A stretch of DNA of 64,000 nt, from NCBI RefSeq assembly GCF_040954645.1, contig NC_092803.1:8247230-8311229 (forward strand). Direction: 5' to 3'. Within the stretch, counting starts at the first letter, position 1, and each line of letters starts with the position of its first letter. Below are positions 30,341 through 42,960 of this stretch, one piece after another. The notes beneath the pieces are model-generated. The model saw only the letters and a list, made by a program, of their open reading frames with translations. It made no database searches and was not told the origin of the DNA. A program made the translations under genes and the position numbers. The stretch comes from Diabrotica undecimpunctata (Eukaryota; Arthropoda; Insecta; Coleoptera; Chrysomelidae).

Positions 30341-33309
30341 ATTTATATATGTTGTTTCCATTTTTTTCGTTCTTGTTTAGCTGATGGACCGCGATCAGTC
30401 TTTTTTCAGTAGAAGGTTGTAACATAAATTAAACCTGGATAGGGAAAAAAGAGAAGCAACAGTTGGGTATTATTTTGGTAACATAAAATTACACACAAGG
30501 AAAAAGTAACTCTTGGAATATAAAGTAAACTATTCTGCTACAAAATTACTCACAGACATTTCTGGCAAATGGTGTCTAGCTTCTATCAGCGAAGTAAAAC
30601 ACCGCTAACGACCGGCAAATCACTGCGCCGACCAGCCTTCCTGTTGTCCAGATAAAAATTGTCCTCCGAAAAAATTCTTCCTTGGCAGTACCACGCGATG
30701 AGTGGTCTCGAGAGTCTTATTTTTTTATCCTTTTTCGTAGAAAATAATCTGTCGATCGCTGACCTATACCGATTCACAACTTATAGTACAAGATCCCACT
30801 GTAGGATCACTACGTTCATAACGTAGTTAATCGAACTTACATTTTTACATAATACATTTAAACTTAGGAGAATGTTATTTATATCAAATTAAAGCTAATT
30901 TTTGTCTTTATCTGATGATATAAGGTTGTCTGAGAAACAATTGTCGCAAATTAGGATTGCCAGCTGTTAAAAGCGCGAGCTATTAAACATACATTAATAT
31001 AGTGTTAGGGCATAACGACACTGGTTTGACAAATGATAATAAGTATATTATTATATATCTATCGACGCATACTTTAAAATATCAAAATAATTTTATCAGT
31101 AATATTGATATTTCATGAGCAAGAGTAAAAATACTCTCTATTATTGTGAAAAAAGAGTTCTCACAATCCCAAATGCCATTGCTTGGTCTATTTTCATCTT
31201 GTCAAATTTTAATTAGCGATTACCCAACTGACGTTTGACGAACCGCCACTGAAACAAAACTATTAAAGTGTTTGGTTTCATCGAGGGGTTTTAAAAATTT
31301 CAAGATGCACTTAAGGGTGGATGATTTTTCATATTTCAGTTTGTTGAGTGCTCTTTAATTGAGCTACTTGATAACGCGGCAAGGGCTGATGATGTTATTA
31401 AGGCTTTAAATAAACTGATGAATTAGTAACGATGTTTTTTGGCATGAAACGTTTTATGTCTTAATTGATTTACTCGTTTTTTAAGGGATGTCTACCTTTG
31501 GGGGAATTTTGTGCACCCTGAGCGTTTTTTAAAATAAATTACAAGATTTTATCGTCACAAGTGAATTTTAATTGCTCGACAAATAAAAGACGCTCTAGAT
31601 TAAAAAAAATCATCTAAATAAAAACTTTTAAATATGTGGTAAAATTGTGCATATTTATGTGTCCTTTTCGAGTGTATTTAGACCAACACTTTAATTTTAG
31701 TTCGATGTAATACATTGGTGGTCACGTATATAAGCATATATCACTCTGAAACTATGTTCATGGGGTAAATAAAAAATAAACTTGATTTCAATTAAAGTTG
31801 TGGCTACTTCCCACTAAAAATAGTAGATAAAATATGTCATTCGTATTTTTTCGTTAGTGTACTAAAATCACATTTAACAATTTGGACATAAGTGATGCTA
31901 TAGAAAAGTTTTAAAGAAAATCTGTGTTCTATCTTGATTTGTATAAATTTTATCTTTGACGGATATCTTTTTAACCGATTTCTCTTGTGTTGTGATAATA
32001 TTATTATCACAGTTATTATCTTTATTAGTTTATTTTTTGTTGTAAGTAATTTTCAGTAGATTCCAATAACCCAGACACGTCACTTAATAATAACTTTGTT
32101 ATTTTCCCGGTACTAAAATGCTGAAAAAAATATTATGTATACATTATCTTTTTTACCAAACTCTTCTTTACTTTCTCCATTCTGTCTTTCACCCAATTAA
32201 CATAAGAATATGTTTTACAATATAAAACGCATGAAGTCATTTAAGATATGGCCATAATTAGGGAAGATAATTGTAGAAAACACTAACAGATGGAAATTAC
32301 AAAGTCCTGCCTATGTAATGAGCGGTTACCAAAGCACTGGGTTAGTTATGAATCGAATAAGGGTGGTATAACATTGTTTTAATTGGTTTTTGTCGGAAAT
32401 CATTATCTTCATAATCATAATGACTTGCTGAAAAACCTATGTGGTATTATTTGGTTATGCCCTCTCCTCTGATCCGCTCTTTATCCCATCTAATCTACTC
32501 TGCTCAATTATAAATTACAATATTCTCGCTGCATTTTTCCGTTCCCTTTCCAATCTTTCTTTCTCCCTTTAATCACCGTAGTAATCATACCATTCATGAG
32601 GTCTCAATCTTTATTGCTACGTAGCATCAGTTCAAATAGCGTATCTACAGCAATTTTTTCACCTACGTGTCTCTCAATCCCGTCTTTCTCTCATCCAACC
32701 GTTGCATACAAATAGAATATGCTCCGAAGTATCTTCATATTCTCGATGATCATTTATACTATAGGTCCGTCAGTCATCTCCCTCTCGTTCGTCCATTTCT
32801 GCTGACTTTCATTTATCATCCTATCCCCTGCACGTTTTTGCTCACCCAATAATTATTTATTTTTCGTCTCCAAATATTCGTCATTTTCTCAAGCCAACAC
32901 TGCCTGTATCCATTGACACAGTACGACAGCCAACACAAACCCTGAAAAGTGCTTATCTCTGGACTTTTTAATTTTGGAGGTGTACTTCTCAATCTTGAAA
33001 ACCTTCATCCATGCTTGCACTCTATTTAAGTGTATGTAAAACACCACCTAATGCCATCAGTAAAACTAGGATGCCCAATAGCGTTCCTGTTCTCTGGGGC
33101 GTCTTTCGACCCGATATAAATTCAACCCAATGCATATTCTTATTTATCACAACCTGTAAGCCCTTTAAAATAATCTTTGTTTTCGCTGCCTTATTAACAA
33201 AACTTTTTCTGTTTTTTTTGTTAGAATAGATCTAGTCTCTTTGCATTTATCTACAGTGATATCTGCTCAACCGCTTTATTCACCTTCCTTTCCAATTTTT
33301 TTTTTCTGT
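30341..33309. other. Long AT-rich non-coding stretch
   Basis: Only short chance ORFs without motifs occur here. The segment 32430-32900 is CT-rich. I could support no gene, repeat pair or element. Confidence 0.5.
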
Positions 33310-33730
33310 TCTAGCGCCGGCCACTGCAGCTTACAAGCTGAATGCCCCACGGCATCAGCTGACAATACCCCATCATAGTATATATCCCATAAGATGGATC
33401 ATAAGACTGTACACGTTCATATTGTAGCTATACTCTAGATATGTAGTCCCTTATCACTCGAATACCACTTCCCTTCCGCTCATCTCCAGAAGAATCCTCC
33501 AAAGAGCTGAGTCGAAAGTGTTTTTACATCTAGTGTCACTAGAACACGATAGATTCTGGTACATCGGGTAGCAGTGTTTGCTAGCCCAGCAATATATTTC
33601 ACCCTCATCATTGCAGCACCATCACCATCGCTCGACCTCCCCTCAAGTCATACTGTGCCTCGGTTATTCCTCCCACTCTGTAAGTCTCTCAGCAGTTTCT
33701 TGCTGAGAACTTACTGATACTTCTTTCAGA
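33310..33730 (-). pseudogene. R1-like non-LTR RT remnant
   Basis: On the minus strand, through many stops, the pieces AAMMRVKYIAGLANTA, RVLVTLDVK, then (next frame) KNTFDSALWRIL and YILYDGVLSADAVGH can be read. They correspond to the RT region around motif A (LDVKNAFNSARW) and the region before motif C (LWN..YDGVL) of R1-clade elements. The piece is heavily eroded. The clade assignment rests on short matches. Confidence 0.5.
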
Positions 33731-34919
33731 TGAGTCGTCACATTTCCTTCAATGTGTCAGACTGTCGTCTACAAATATGGATAATAACAGAAGAAAAATA
33801 CATATAATAGTTTGTATTGACAAAGGACTTCAATTTGGCAGTTAGTTGGTTATGGTTTGGGCAAAAATTTCTTCACCAGCACACATCGAGTTATTATCAA
33901 GTTGGGGGGATTCCCTGACACGTTACAGATACATTTAAGGAGATATAGAATATTATGTTATGTTTTGCATTTCCTCGACGAGTTGAAGACTAATGCAGTG
34001 GGAGTTCTCAAGGATTATTTAGATGAACTAGACTTTTAAGTTGTTCTTATTCTTCTTCAAGGTTTAGGTCTTATAAATTATACACTTTTTTTTCTGAATT
34101 TTTATTAAAAATTTAATTTATTTTAAAAAAAGTATCAGTTGTATTCAAGATTTTAAGAAAAACTATCGTAATATTCCGTCAATTCTTTAGACCTTTTTAA
34201 GTAAGAAGTTTTCTTCATTTTTCGTGAAATTTTTATTTCATTCTGCTAATACACTTCCCGGTATATAGTTACAAAATATAACTTTATCAAAAATATAATA
34301 ACAAAGAAGAGCAGCTTTTTAAATAGGATTTTCGTGAAATAAGTATCGACCATAAAAACAGTAATACTCGAAAGTGCACGTCTTGCAGCATTGTTTCAAT
34401 TTCGACAGAACAAAAACCAACAAAAAGAGAAAAAGAAGCCGTAAACCCTCTGTCGGCATAGACGTGTAATTTTAGAGTAGAGCTTTACTACCCTTAACTG
34501 CCCATAGAATTCCCAATACCGCTTTGGTCGCCGGTCTCGTATACCGACGTCCATGAAACAAATGATAAAATTAAACCTTACGGGGAGAAATAAAATACTA
34601 ACGTGTTTACCTGGCTACTGGATTAGATGGTCGTGATTTTACGACGCACGATCGCTGGATACGAATTATTAGTAGTGGTGGATAGCCAAAATTTTTTAAA
34701 TGTAGCTAATAAGTATATTAAATTTAAAAATATTACTTATTAATGTTTTGTCTGCTATTAAGGTTCTCAAGGGTTTTGTAACATTGTAACAAGGGATCGA
34801 AGTGCTCATCCCGGAGGTTCTTGGTCGGGTTCTTGAAGACAGCCGAATTTTATTCGGTTTCTTCTAATGATCTAAGCAACTGAGACTTTCTGTCATAAAC
34901 CTTGCCGCTATTTGTATAC
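33731..34919. other. Non-coding stretch, nothing supported
   Basis: A 60-codon plus ORF at 33857-34039 and other small ORFs lack motifs. No repeat structure was recognised before the G/C hairpin at 34920. Confidence 0.4.
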
Positions 34920-34958
34920 AACCCCCCCCCCCTTGGGTAGTACTTGGGGGGGGGGGTT
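34920..34958. repeat. C11/G11 hairpin
   Basis: AA plus 11 C (34920-34932) and 11 G plus TT (34946-34958) form 13-bp complementary arms around a 13-nt loop. More G runs follow (to about 34986), giving quadruplex potential. It lies at the leader end of the interspersed repeat copy to its right and is absent from the other copy. Confidence 0.9.
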
Positions 34959-34984
34959 GAAAGTGGGGACTGAGTGGGGGCTGG

Positions 34985-35830
34985 AGATAGGGTAAGCAAA
35001 CAAACCGATATACAGAAATAAACAAGAAGATAGATGGGTAAAATTACCAAAATTACCAAAGATAAGATAGAGAAAGGGCGTTCTTAACTTTTTGAGGTTC
35101 AAGGAGAAAATTAAGTAACCTTAGAAACCAAAAGAGATAAGGAAAGATACTTAGGTTCTGAGACCAAATCCATGGAAAGATATCAACAGTTAATTATTAA
35201 ATAAATTTTGTCAACACACTACATAAACAAATAATAAATATATTACCTACGAAACTTAATCAGCCCGATCTTTCTCCTAGTCGAAGATATAATAATAATT
35301 TAATGTAATAAGCAAATATTTACAGGTATTATTTTATCAGGAAACTTATTAGGAGTCGAGAAATAAAATTCATGGATAAAACAAAACAATCTATTCAAAA
35401 ACGCAACTAAATAGGCGGCTGATTGTAAACACATGTAAAAAAAATTGCACCATCAATTAATAAATGGTTGTATACATATGGAGATAAACAGTATTATGAT
35501 CGAGAAATACCTTTACAGATACAATATAATAAAATCATGCACAAATTAAATTATCAGCGAAGAGAGCCTGGTAGTATTAAAAAAAATGCAACTAAAGCTG
35601 ATTAAAGAAATCTCTCTTCGCTGTTTATGGGCTTATCTCGATATAACGGGTGCAGTAAATTTAAAAATGGATAGCAATTATAGCAAATAAAACAAAATTA
35701 ATTAAACCTAAATTCAAAAGAATACAAAAAGATTACAAGAATTCTGTAGTATAAAAATGAAACCACCCGCACTTGGTGGTAAGTTAATTGAATCTGTTTT
35801 AATATGAGAATTATAGAAAAAAATGGAACA
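34985..35830 (-). repeat. Interspersed LTR-like repeat, copy A (inverted relative to copy B)
   Basis: Read on the minus strand, this segment aligns in order with 49941-50690. Shared blocks include agatagatgggtaaaattac, ggttcaaggagaaaattaag, aaaagagataaggaaagata, acgaaacttaatcagcc, taggagtcga, aatcatgcacaaat and ccgcacttggt. Similarity extends over at least 750 bp with indels. Copy A has extra sequence around 35560-35650. No long ORF is present in either copy, which fits an LTR or LTR plus leader more than a coding element. Confidence 0.75.
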
Positions 35831-37339
35831 GAAATTTAAACAAAATTAATAAAAATCGACTTAACAATCAAATACTGAATTAGAAACTGAAAGGCAGTAG
35901 AAGAACTGTATAAATAAACGTCTGTTTAGTAGATTTACAAAAGCGTTTGGCAAGCAGCTACCAAATTTATTTCTCTTTTTATACTGTGATAATTTTGGTA
36001 AGATTGTTTGACACTGTAAATTATGAATGTGGATTAACGTTTTCTTTTTAAATTTTAACATTAATTCTATTTCTTAAAAATGCTTAAAATATCTCTCCAA
36101 ACTATCCGTAAGACGCGTACACCGGCTACACATTTTTCTCCATTCACCCCTTCTACGAGGAAACTCTATAGACTCCCGAGCTAGTGTATGGTTTCTGGGC
36201 AACCGCTGCTCATAATTATTGCATTAGGTCGAATGGGCTGCAGCCCTATCCGGCGTCCTCTTACCCCAAATTAAGGCCGAAATCTACGACATGGCTCCCC
36301 CATTATGGCTGATAAGATTGGAGGTTTGCTCTTTATTACATCATGTCCTTTTCAATTTTACACGGAGAGGTAGCCGGGACGGCGAGGTGATCCACCGAAT
36401 GGGATATGACTGGCTATTAGGAGTTGCAGTTAGTTGCTTTTATGTGAAGAAGTTAATACTTTCCTTTTGTCGAGGAGATGAGAGGGATTATGTGAAAGGG
36501 TGGAGACAGGGGTATTGCAATGGAACGAACAGAACGATGCAGTTTGTCGGATTAACAAGTAATCTTGGGTTGGTTAATAAATACGAACAGTGGAAGCGGC
36601 TTGCAACAATTGAAAAGTTAATTAAAACGTATACAATAACTTAGACTTAAAAAATGCAAAAACAAAGTGGATGCTGTTAATTTTAAATAATTATAAAAAA
36701 GAAAAACTTTAGAAGATAATTTTAATGATATAATTTTTGTAACCTATTATAGAAATAAAGAATCCAATAGGCGAAAATGTTAATATTTGTTTGCGTAGAG
36801 GCATGGTAAAAAAGAATAGATCAAGACGCGATCTGAGAAAGGAAATTAAATACTTTTTACGGTAAAATAAGTTTGAAAGAAGTCTCGGAAAAATATCGAT
36901 AAAAAAAAGACAAAAACTAAGTGTTGTATAAATTTACTGGTGGTATTGTAACCTGCAATCGCCACCTGCTAACGGCGCTTAGTTTTTGTGGCGAGAGTGG
37001 TCCCGGATAGGAATTCCAACAATATATTAGACGTGGATAAAAAAATGTAAAAAGATATTGAGAAAAACAAAATCATAGTTGCACTCCCCCTTGTTTTTGT
37101 TCAAAACATACGAAGAAACACGATAACATACAAATAAATAAAAAAAGGAATAAGAAGTGATATAAATTCCTTTTCTTAAAATAAGTTGTTACCTGGAATT
37201 TACCTTAGAATACCTGATTATATACAATGAGTTCCAAAAGTAATGCATACGATTCATAATTTGCTACCATTTTTTTAAATCTTCAAATTTTTTATTTTTT
37301 ATAATTTGAATTTCCCAACAGTGTCACGTGTCGCTTTGA
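35831..37339. other. Non-coding stretch with GC-rich island at 36100-36560
   Basis: The island contains a 117-codon plus ORF (36291-36644) without a recognisable domain. Its C-rich, CG-containing text differs from the AT-rich surroundings. A conserved regulatory block is possible. Nothing else is supported. Confidence 0.35.
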
Positions 37340-37840
37340 TTTTTTTACTGCTTTTTGCTATTTTATAACATGCTTTATACTTTTTAAGTAACCCCACAAC
37401 CAAAAGTCTAAGCGGGTTAAATCCGGAGAAAAAGGTGGCCATTCAATAAATCTTCTTAGACGGAGTATAATGAAGCGGGGCACCATCTTATTGAAACCAA
37501 ATTTTTTAAGACGGTACATCCGGATCGTCTTTATTAGGGAATATGACTGCTGGGATAAGATCAAAACGTAAAAACTCTAAGTAAACATTTGCATTCAAAT
37601 TGCCTTTTAAAAAATATGAGCGCACTATCCGATTTCCAACAATACCATCCCAAACATAAGCTTTTTGTGTCACTTGTGATCTTCTTGAAACCAGTGTGGA
37701 TTTTTCGGACTCCAAAAGCGTCTATTTGGTTTATTAACGGTTCAGTTTAAACAAAATGTTGCTTCTTCAAAAAACAGTGTCAAAAACACTGAACATAACA
37801 TTCTGTTGATTATTTTGGCTCATCGTCCTTGGCTGTCCTG
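37340..37840 (-). pseudogene. Mariner/Tc1-superfamily transposase relic (C-terminal half)
   Basis: Minus-strand frames give FFEEATFCLN near 37770, then NRRFWSPKNPH, then in another frame VWDGIVGNRIVRSYFLKGNL and VYLEFLRFDLIPAV. The C-terminal FIEWPPFSPDLTRLDFWLWG and YLKS follow at about 37440. This is the order of a DDE transposase group in insects that reads DEATF, W....VW.GI(I/V)GN, and WPPRSPDLTPLDFFLWGYLK. The segment holding the second catalytic Asp is garbled by frameshifts and a deletion. Confidence 0.7.
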
Positions 37841-40479
37841 CTTTAGAAAACTTCTTGGTCTCTTGGCGTGTTTCCTGTAATTGTTGTCAGTATTCTGATT
37901 TCCTATAGCCTTTGTGTTGCTGCTATATCGGGTCTTTTTCCTGATGAATTGGTGGTATATTGGCAAAATAAATTCTTGATCTTGATTTTTAATAGTAAGA
38001 TCATATCACTAGTTCCCCATTATTTTAGTATTTTATTATGTTTTATTATTTTTTTAATGCTGTTAGTTGTTTTGTCATTTCTGCTCCACATTATTTCAGC
38101 AGTTTGTTTGGTATCCCATTTTTACTTCCGTGCAGAACAACAGAGTATTTCGTCCTGAGTACGATTTATTTTTCTTTTTTCACCAAGAACTTCCGTACCT
38201 GAGTGTCTTCTTCTTATGGTACCTATCAGTTACGGATGTTGTACGTCAAATATTACTGATAAGACCTTTCTATTAACGAGGTGTTAGTTACTTCTGATTC
38301 CAGGTTTATTAAGATTCCAATTTGTTATGTTTTTAAAAGGGATACTCCTTGTACTAAAACCAGTAAATTTTTCTTTATTATTGTGATATGTAACGATCTC
38401 TACATTTTCCGCTATTAGAGGGTTTATCGAGCAAAAAGTGTAGCTTCAATGTCCGCAGCTTAAATTTCTTGATAACCCTGCCTGCCTCGGAGGCACTTCA
38501 TGAACCTTCAGAAAATAATCCTGTCTCTCCCGAAGCGCATCATTCAACTTTTTTTAGTTTGTGATCGATGTAACGTATAGCGGACCAATTTCCTGGTTTA
38601 CACTTTACAGATAAGTTACCAGTGTTTTCGTGTAAGAGGTTAGAGGAGGGAGATATCTGTTACAAAGTAAGCGCTACTGTTGGATTACCGTTAAAGTACA
38701 GTAATTTAACAAAAAAATATATATATGTATATTAAAACGTTCAATGTTTATGACAAATTCATAGAGATAAGAAGTAGATCACTTGTAAAAGTTTTCGCAA
38801 CGGTTAATTAATGTCCTGGTGTATCATTTTATAGCGTTATGCCAGTTTTGAAGTCTACCTATCTCTCTTTCCCATCTATACTGTTTCTTAAACTTCATTC
38901 TCATTAGCATTAGGAAAATTGCAACGAGAGGAGTCATTCCTTGCTCTATTATCTTGATGATGTGATGATACTAGAAGAGATTAAAAATATGTGTTATGTT
39001 TGTAAGAATAATCGTTTTAGATATCTTGGAACAGAGTATCGCTACAGCGAAGTGGGTAAAATAGAACGAATTTTACCTCAAAATAAGCTAGATATTGTCC
39101 ACCTGAATTCCTAATAGCATTTAGATTTAAGAGCTTATGTATATAACCCTACAAAATTTCTGTTGCATTATTATTTATGTTACTATTTTAACTACATATA
39201 TAATTGATAATAACTAACGATTACAGAAAAAGGTTGTATTTGTGTTAGTCGAATATGTTATTTAAAAAAATATATGATTTGAATATTTAAACTGAAGGCA
39301 CGATGCAGGTAATTGATGTATTATATGGGCGTGTGTTATTTTTTTTTTCTTTTAATAGAATATAGCAGCGGGTTCCATCTCGTACCATTCTTACCTGTAT
39401 AAACTAGTGCATCACTCCTTTCTGACTCTCTTTCTCTTTTTGTTCTGACCATTCTTCCGTATTCTTTTACTGCTTATTCTGTATCATATTAATACTTTGT
39501 TCTAACTGATTAATTTTATCGAGATCGTCTACTTCTTCATAAATTTCATCTCCTGCTTCTTTATTTTCACCTTCGCGAAGCATTTAAGCATCGATTTTTC
39601 AAAATGCTCTCGCACACGCCTGTATGACATTTTGTGACTAAAACAAAATTCAGTTTTAATATGATTTAAACAAATTCATGTCCAGAATAACATTCTGCTA
39701 GTACTTAAATTACAATATTTTTAACTAACACCATTAATTGACATCAGTGACTTGACACTTGTTTACAACAACCATTGACATGTAACATGTGTTGCAGATG
39801 ATTATCAAGACTCACTCGGTTTTTTTGCCTACTGCAGCAAGTTCACTTTTTTTGGATTGAAGTAGGAGGCTGTCTAATATACTAAAGGAAAAAGCTGCAT
39901 ATCAGATAGCATATTTTTCATTTCAGCTCTTTACTCGACATGAGGTTTACCCAATAACAATGCTCACTCATGGAGATATTGTCTTCTATATTTGTGTAGA
40001 TTTTCAGCATGGACGACGTTGTATATTATTTGAGTATTTAGACCGATTACGTTGGGCAGCTGAAAAAAAAACTAGATGGTCATCTTCTGGTTCTCCTATT
40101 TGTAGAATACATATTACACATCTTATCAACTGTGTCAACTCCACCGTTACTAGTGTTATAAATTATAATAATTTCTGTTTTTTTATTTTCGGGGTTCATT
40201 AACGAATTCTGATGATTGAAGACATTATTTCTTTCAACTTAGTAAAAACTCTACTATAAGCTATTTTGGCCATTTGGTACTTGTTTTCGGTATACCTTAG
40301 TACTAATAATATATAAAAATAGGTACTTAAGAAGGTAAATACCACCAGCAGGTATAGTTATGGAATTTAATTTTAGGATATTTTGTATGTCTCTATAATC
40401 AAAAAGTTTATTTACATATCATTAAGTAAAACTGTCTCTCCCATATGGCTGCCTTCTTATACTGGAAGTACTGGTAGAA
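37841..40479. other. Long non-coding stretch, nothing supported
   Basis: Small ORFs only. On the minus strand, 39584-39465 encodes a short acidic peptide (EAGDEIYEEVDDLDKINQLE region) that might be an eroded exon or transposon N terminus, but I cannot support it further. Confidence 0.4.
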
Positions 40480-42510
40480 TGTAGAATGTAGAAAATGGGG
40501 CGGCCAATAGAGCCTGATACACTGCGACCTTTGCAGATCTATTGTGTTTCCCCCTTATTTTAAAGCACTTCATCTAGCTTGGTCCTCTTAATGAGACTCA
40601 ACAGCCTTGATAGTGGCCTTTTCATGTAGCCTGGTGCTTCCGGTTTTTCCTCTCCGAGTTCTAGAAACCGCATTCGTGCGAGACCTTCGCAATGGCACAG
40701 AACGTGTAGAGCGGTTTCCTCTTCTTCCAGACAGAAACGACAGGTGTCCTCTTCTGTCAGGCCTATGAGACTCAGGTGTCTATTGAGTCTACAGTGCCCA
40801 GTGAGCAGACCCACTATCATTCTGACAGTCCTGCGCCTGTGCGAAAGTAAGTCTGCTGTAAATTTAGCCGAATGTCCTTTGATGAACTGTTTGGCCTGCC
40901 TCTGTCCTGGTGAGTTGTTCCACCACTCAAGAGACTTCTGTTGCATCCATTTGTGTATGGCTGCCCTTTTTATCGTATTTGCGATTCCAAAGAAGGGTTC
41001 CGGACCAACCAGTGGCGTAGATGCGCCTTCTCGGGCCAATTCATCGGCCTTCTCGTTGCCACGATGACCCTTATGTCCCGGCACCCAGGCAAGTGTCAAC
41101 CTGTTTTGACTTCCCACCTGAGAGAGGACATCCAAACAGTTCCATACCAGCCATGAATCGACCTGTACCGAACTGAGAGCCTTTAGAGCCGCTTGACTAT
41201 CCGAATAGATAACGATGGAGTCGTTATCTACATTTCGGCCGATTAGTTCCATAGCGCACCTGTGTATAGCAGCTAATTCGGCTTGAAATACGGTCGCGTA
41301 TGTTCCTAGACATACCCGGACTTCCGTCCTTGGTTTTATGCCATATATTCCAGCCCCCGTACCTGTATCCGTTTTGGAGCCGTCCGTATACCATATTGAG
41401 TTTGCTGTTAGCGGCGGACCAGTTTCCCAGTCCTCTCTTTTTGGTATTATAATTTGAAAATTTTTGTTAAAACTATACCTCGTAACCATTCGGTCTACAG
41501 GCATTCCTAGAACGGGGTCTGCCTTTATGTCCTGGTATAGCCTTAAGTTATCAGCTCCCTGCATCATACTTATTGGAGCTTGGCCTTGGATCAACCGATG
41601 TACTGTTGATCTGGCTTCACTCTGTATGTATATATGCAGAGGTGGTAGGTTTAGCAGAACTTCTAGCGCGTCCGTTGGGGCTGTTCTCATGGCTCCGGTA
41701 ACACTCAAGCATGCAAGCCTTTGTGTGCTACTGAGCAATCGAATCGCCCCGGACTGTTGCGTTTTGTTCCACCACGCCACTGAACCATAAGTTATCATGG
41801 GCCTTATAACCCTTGTGTACAACCAGAGGTTCATTTTAGGATTTAACCCCCAATTCTTACCACACATTCGTCTACATGTGTTCAGGGCCATAGTGGCCTT
41901 CTGTGTGACTTTCTGAATGTGTGCATTCCATGTCAGCCTCTGGTCGAATATTACACCTAAGTACTTGGCCTGACTTGTGAATGGGATTTCTACTCCCTTG
42001 AGCACTAGTGGCTGTAAGCCTTGCAGTGCTCTTTTTCTGGTGAAGGGAACAACAGATGTTTTTTTAGGGTTAACCTTCAGGCCTTCTTCCTCACACCAGC
42101 TGTCCACAATCCTCAGAGCGACTTGAAGTCTCTCCGAAATTATTTTGGTAAAGCGTCCTCGGACTACAATTACCAAATCGTCCGCATAACCCAGACAGTA
42201 AAAACCCTCCCTGGTCAGTGTATTAAGTAGGTCGTCCATAAGCGTAGCCCACAGTAATGGGGATAAAACTCCTCCTTATGGGCAGCCGCTTCCTGCCTTC
42301 GCTTCAATAGTGGCTTCACCTAACGAGGACACAATGATCCTGTTTGTTAAGGTCGCCTTTGTCCACTCGCATATGAAGGCAGGAACTCCTCTTCTTTTAA
42401 GCGCGTCCGTTACAGACTCGAAGGAGACGTTATTAAACGCTCCCTCCACGTCCAGAAACGTCGCCACCGCTATCTCCTTGTCATCTGTACTGGTACAGTA
42501 CTGGTAATGA
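40480..42510 (-). pseudogene. I-type non-LTR retrotransposon ORF2: RT, RNase H, C-terminal zinc motif
   Basis: The minus strand carries the 3' two-thirds of an ORF2. It enters at about 42500 with VATFLDVEGAFNNVSFESV (motif A), then KAGSGCP, a TAA stop where Gln is expected (CP[Q]GG), and GGVLSPLLWATLMDDLLN (motif B). From 42239 the frame is open for 559 codons: YCLGYADDLVIVV (motif C, catalytic), AKYLGVIFDQRLTWNAH and VIRPMITYGSVAWW. RNase H follows as SIWYTDGSKTDTGTGAGIYG, ELAAIHRC, IYSDSQAALKAL and WVPGHKGHRGNEKADELA. A CCHC-like finger, CRFCLEEEETALHVLCHC, ends it. An RNase H after the RT places it in the I/Loa/R1-like group with RNH. It is 5'-truncated at about 42510. Only the one stop was seen, so it is a young copy. 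Repeated tctacat units at 40472-40500 (minus) may be the 3' tail. Confidence 0.88.
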
Positions 42511-42960
42511 AGCAGATCATTTTGCCAAAGAAGCTGCCAACGATAATACTGGAGTCACCCCAGCTAACATTCTCAAACTCGTTTTCAAAAAGTTGGTAGA
42601 GGATACGTGGCAAAACTTATGGCAAACGAGCGAAACAACTCTTCATGAACTCCAAGCGTTTATTTCTCATCTCTCCCTGGACTTCCTAACTAGAAGAGAA
42701 GCATAGACTATTAGAAGACTCTGAATCAACCACATAAACTTACCCATCGTTTCTTGGTGTCCTCTGGAACTCGTCAATTTGCCACCATTGCAATGTTTAC
42801 TTGACTGTAAAACACATCCTCACCGATTGCAAACAATTCACCAACCTGTATAAAGCTCTGGACTTGAAAGCTACTCTTAAGGAAATGCTTTACAACCCTA
42901 AGGAGATCACAAAAACAGTTTCTAAAAACCGCTCAACTCCACCACAAGATTTAACCTAAT
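42505..42960 (+). pseudogene. Jockey/I-type RNase H and tail fragment
   Basis: The plus strand starts abruptly with TGNEADHFAKEAANDNTG, the last RNase H motif (GNE.AD.LAK). It continues LKLVFKKLVEDTWQNLWQTS and FLTRREA, with stops, and then in another frame the C-terminal text NHINL and CKQFTNLYKALDLKATLK. The R(R)E..I.RLRI.HTNLTH...C and HIL..C tail layout fits jockey/I-type ORF2 ends. The piece abuts, head to head, the truncated end of the minus-strand element at 42510, so one inserted next to or into the other. Stops and frame changes make it dead. Confidence 0.65.

Noticed and set aside
39465..39584. Short acidic minus-strand peptide as an exon
   Set aside because: Under 40 codons, with no convincing splice sites on both sides and no family recognised.
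40744..41790. Plus-strand ORFs of about 107, 71 and 108 codons
   Set aside because: They are antisense shadows of the RNase H and RT coding sequence on the minus strand.
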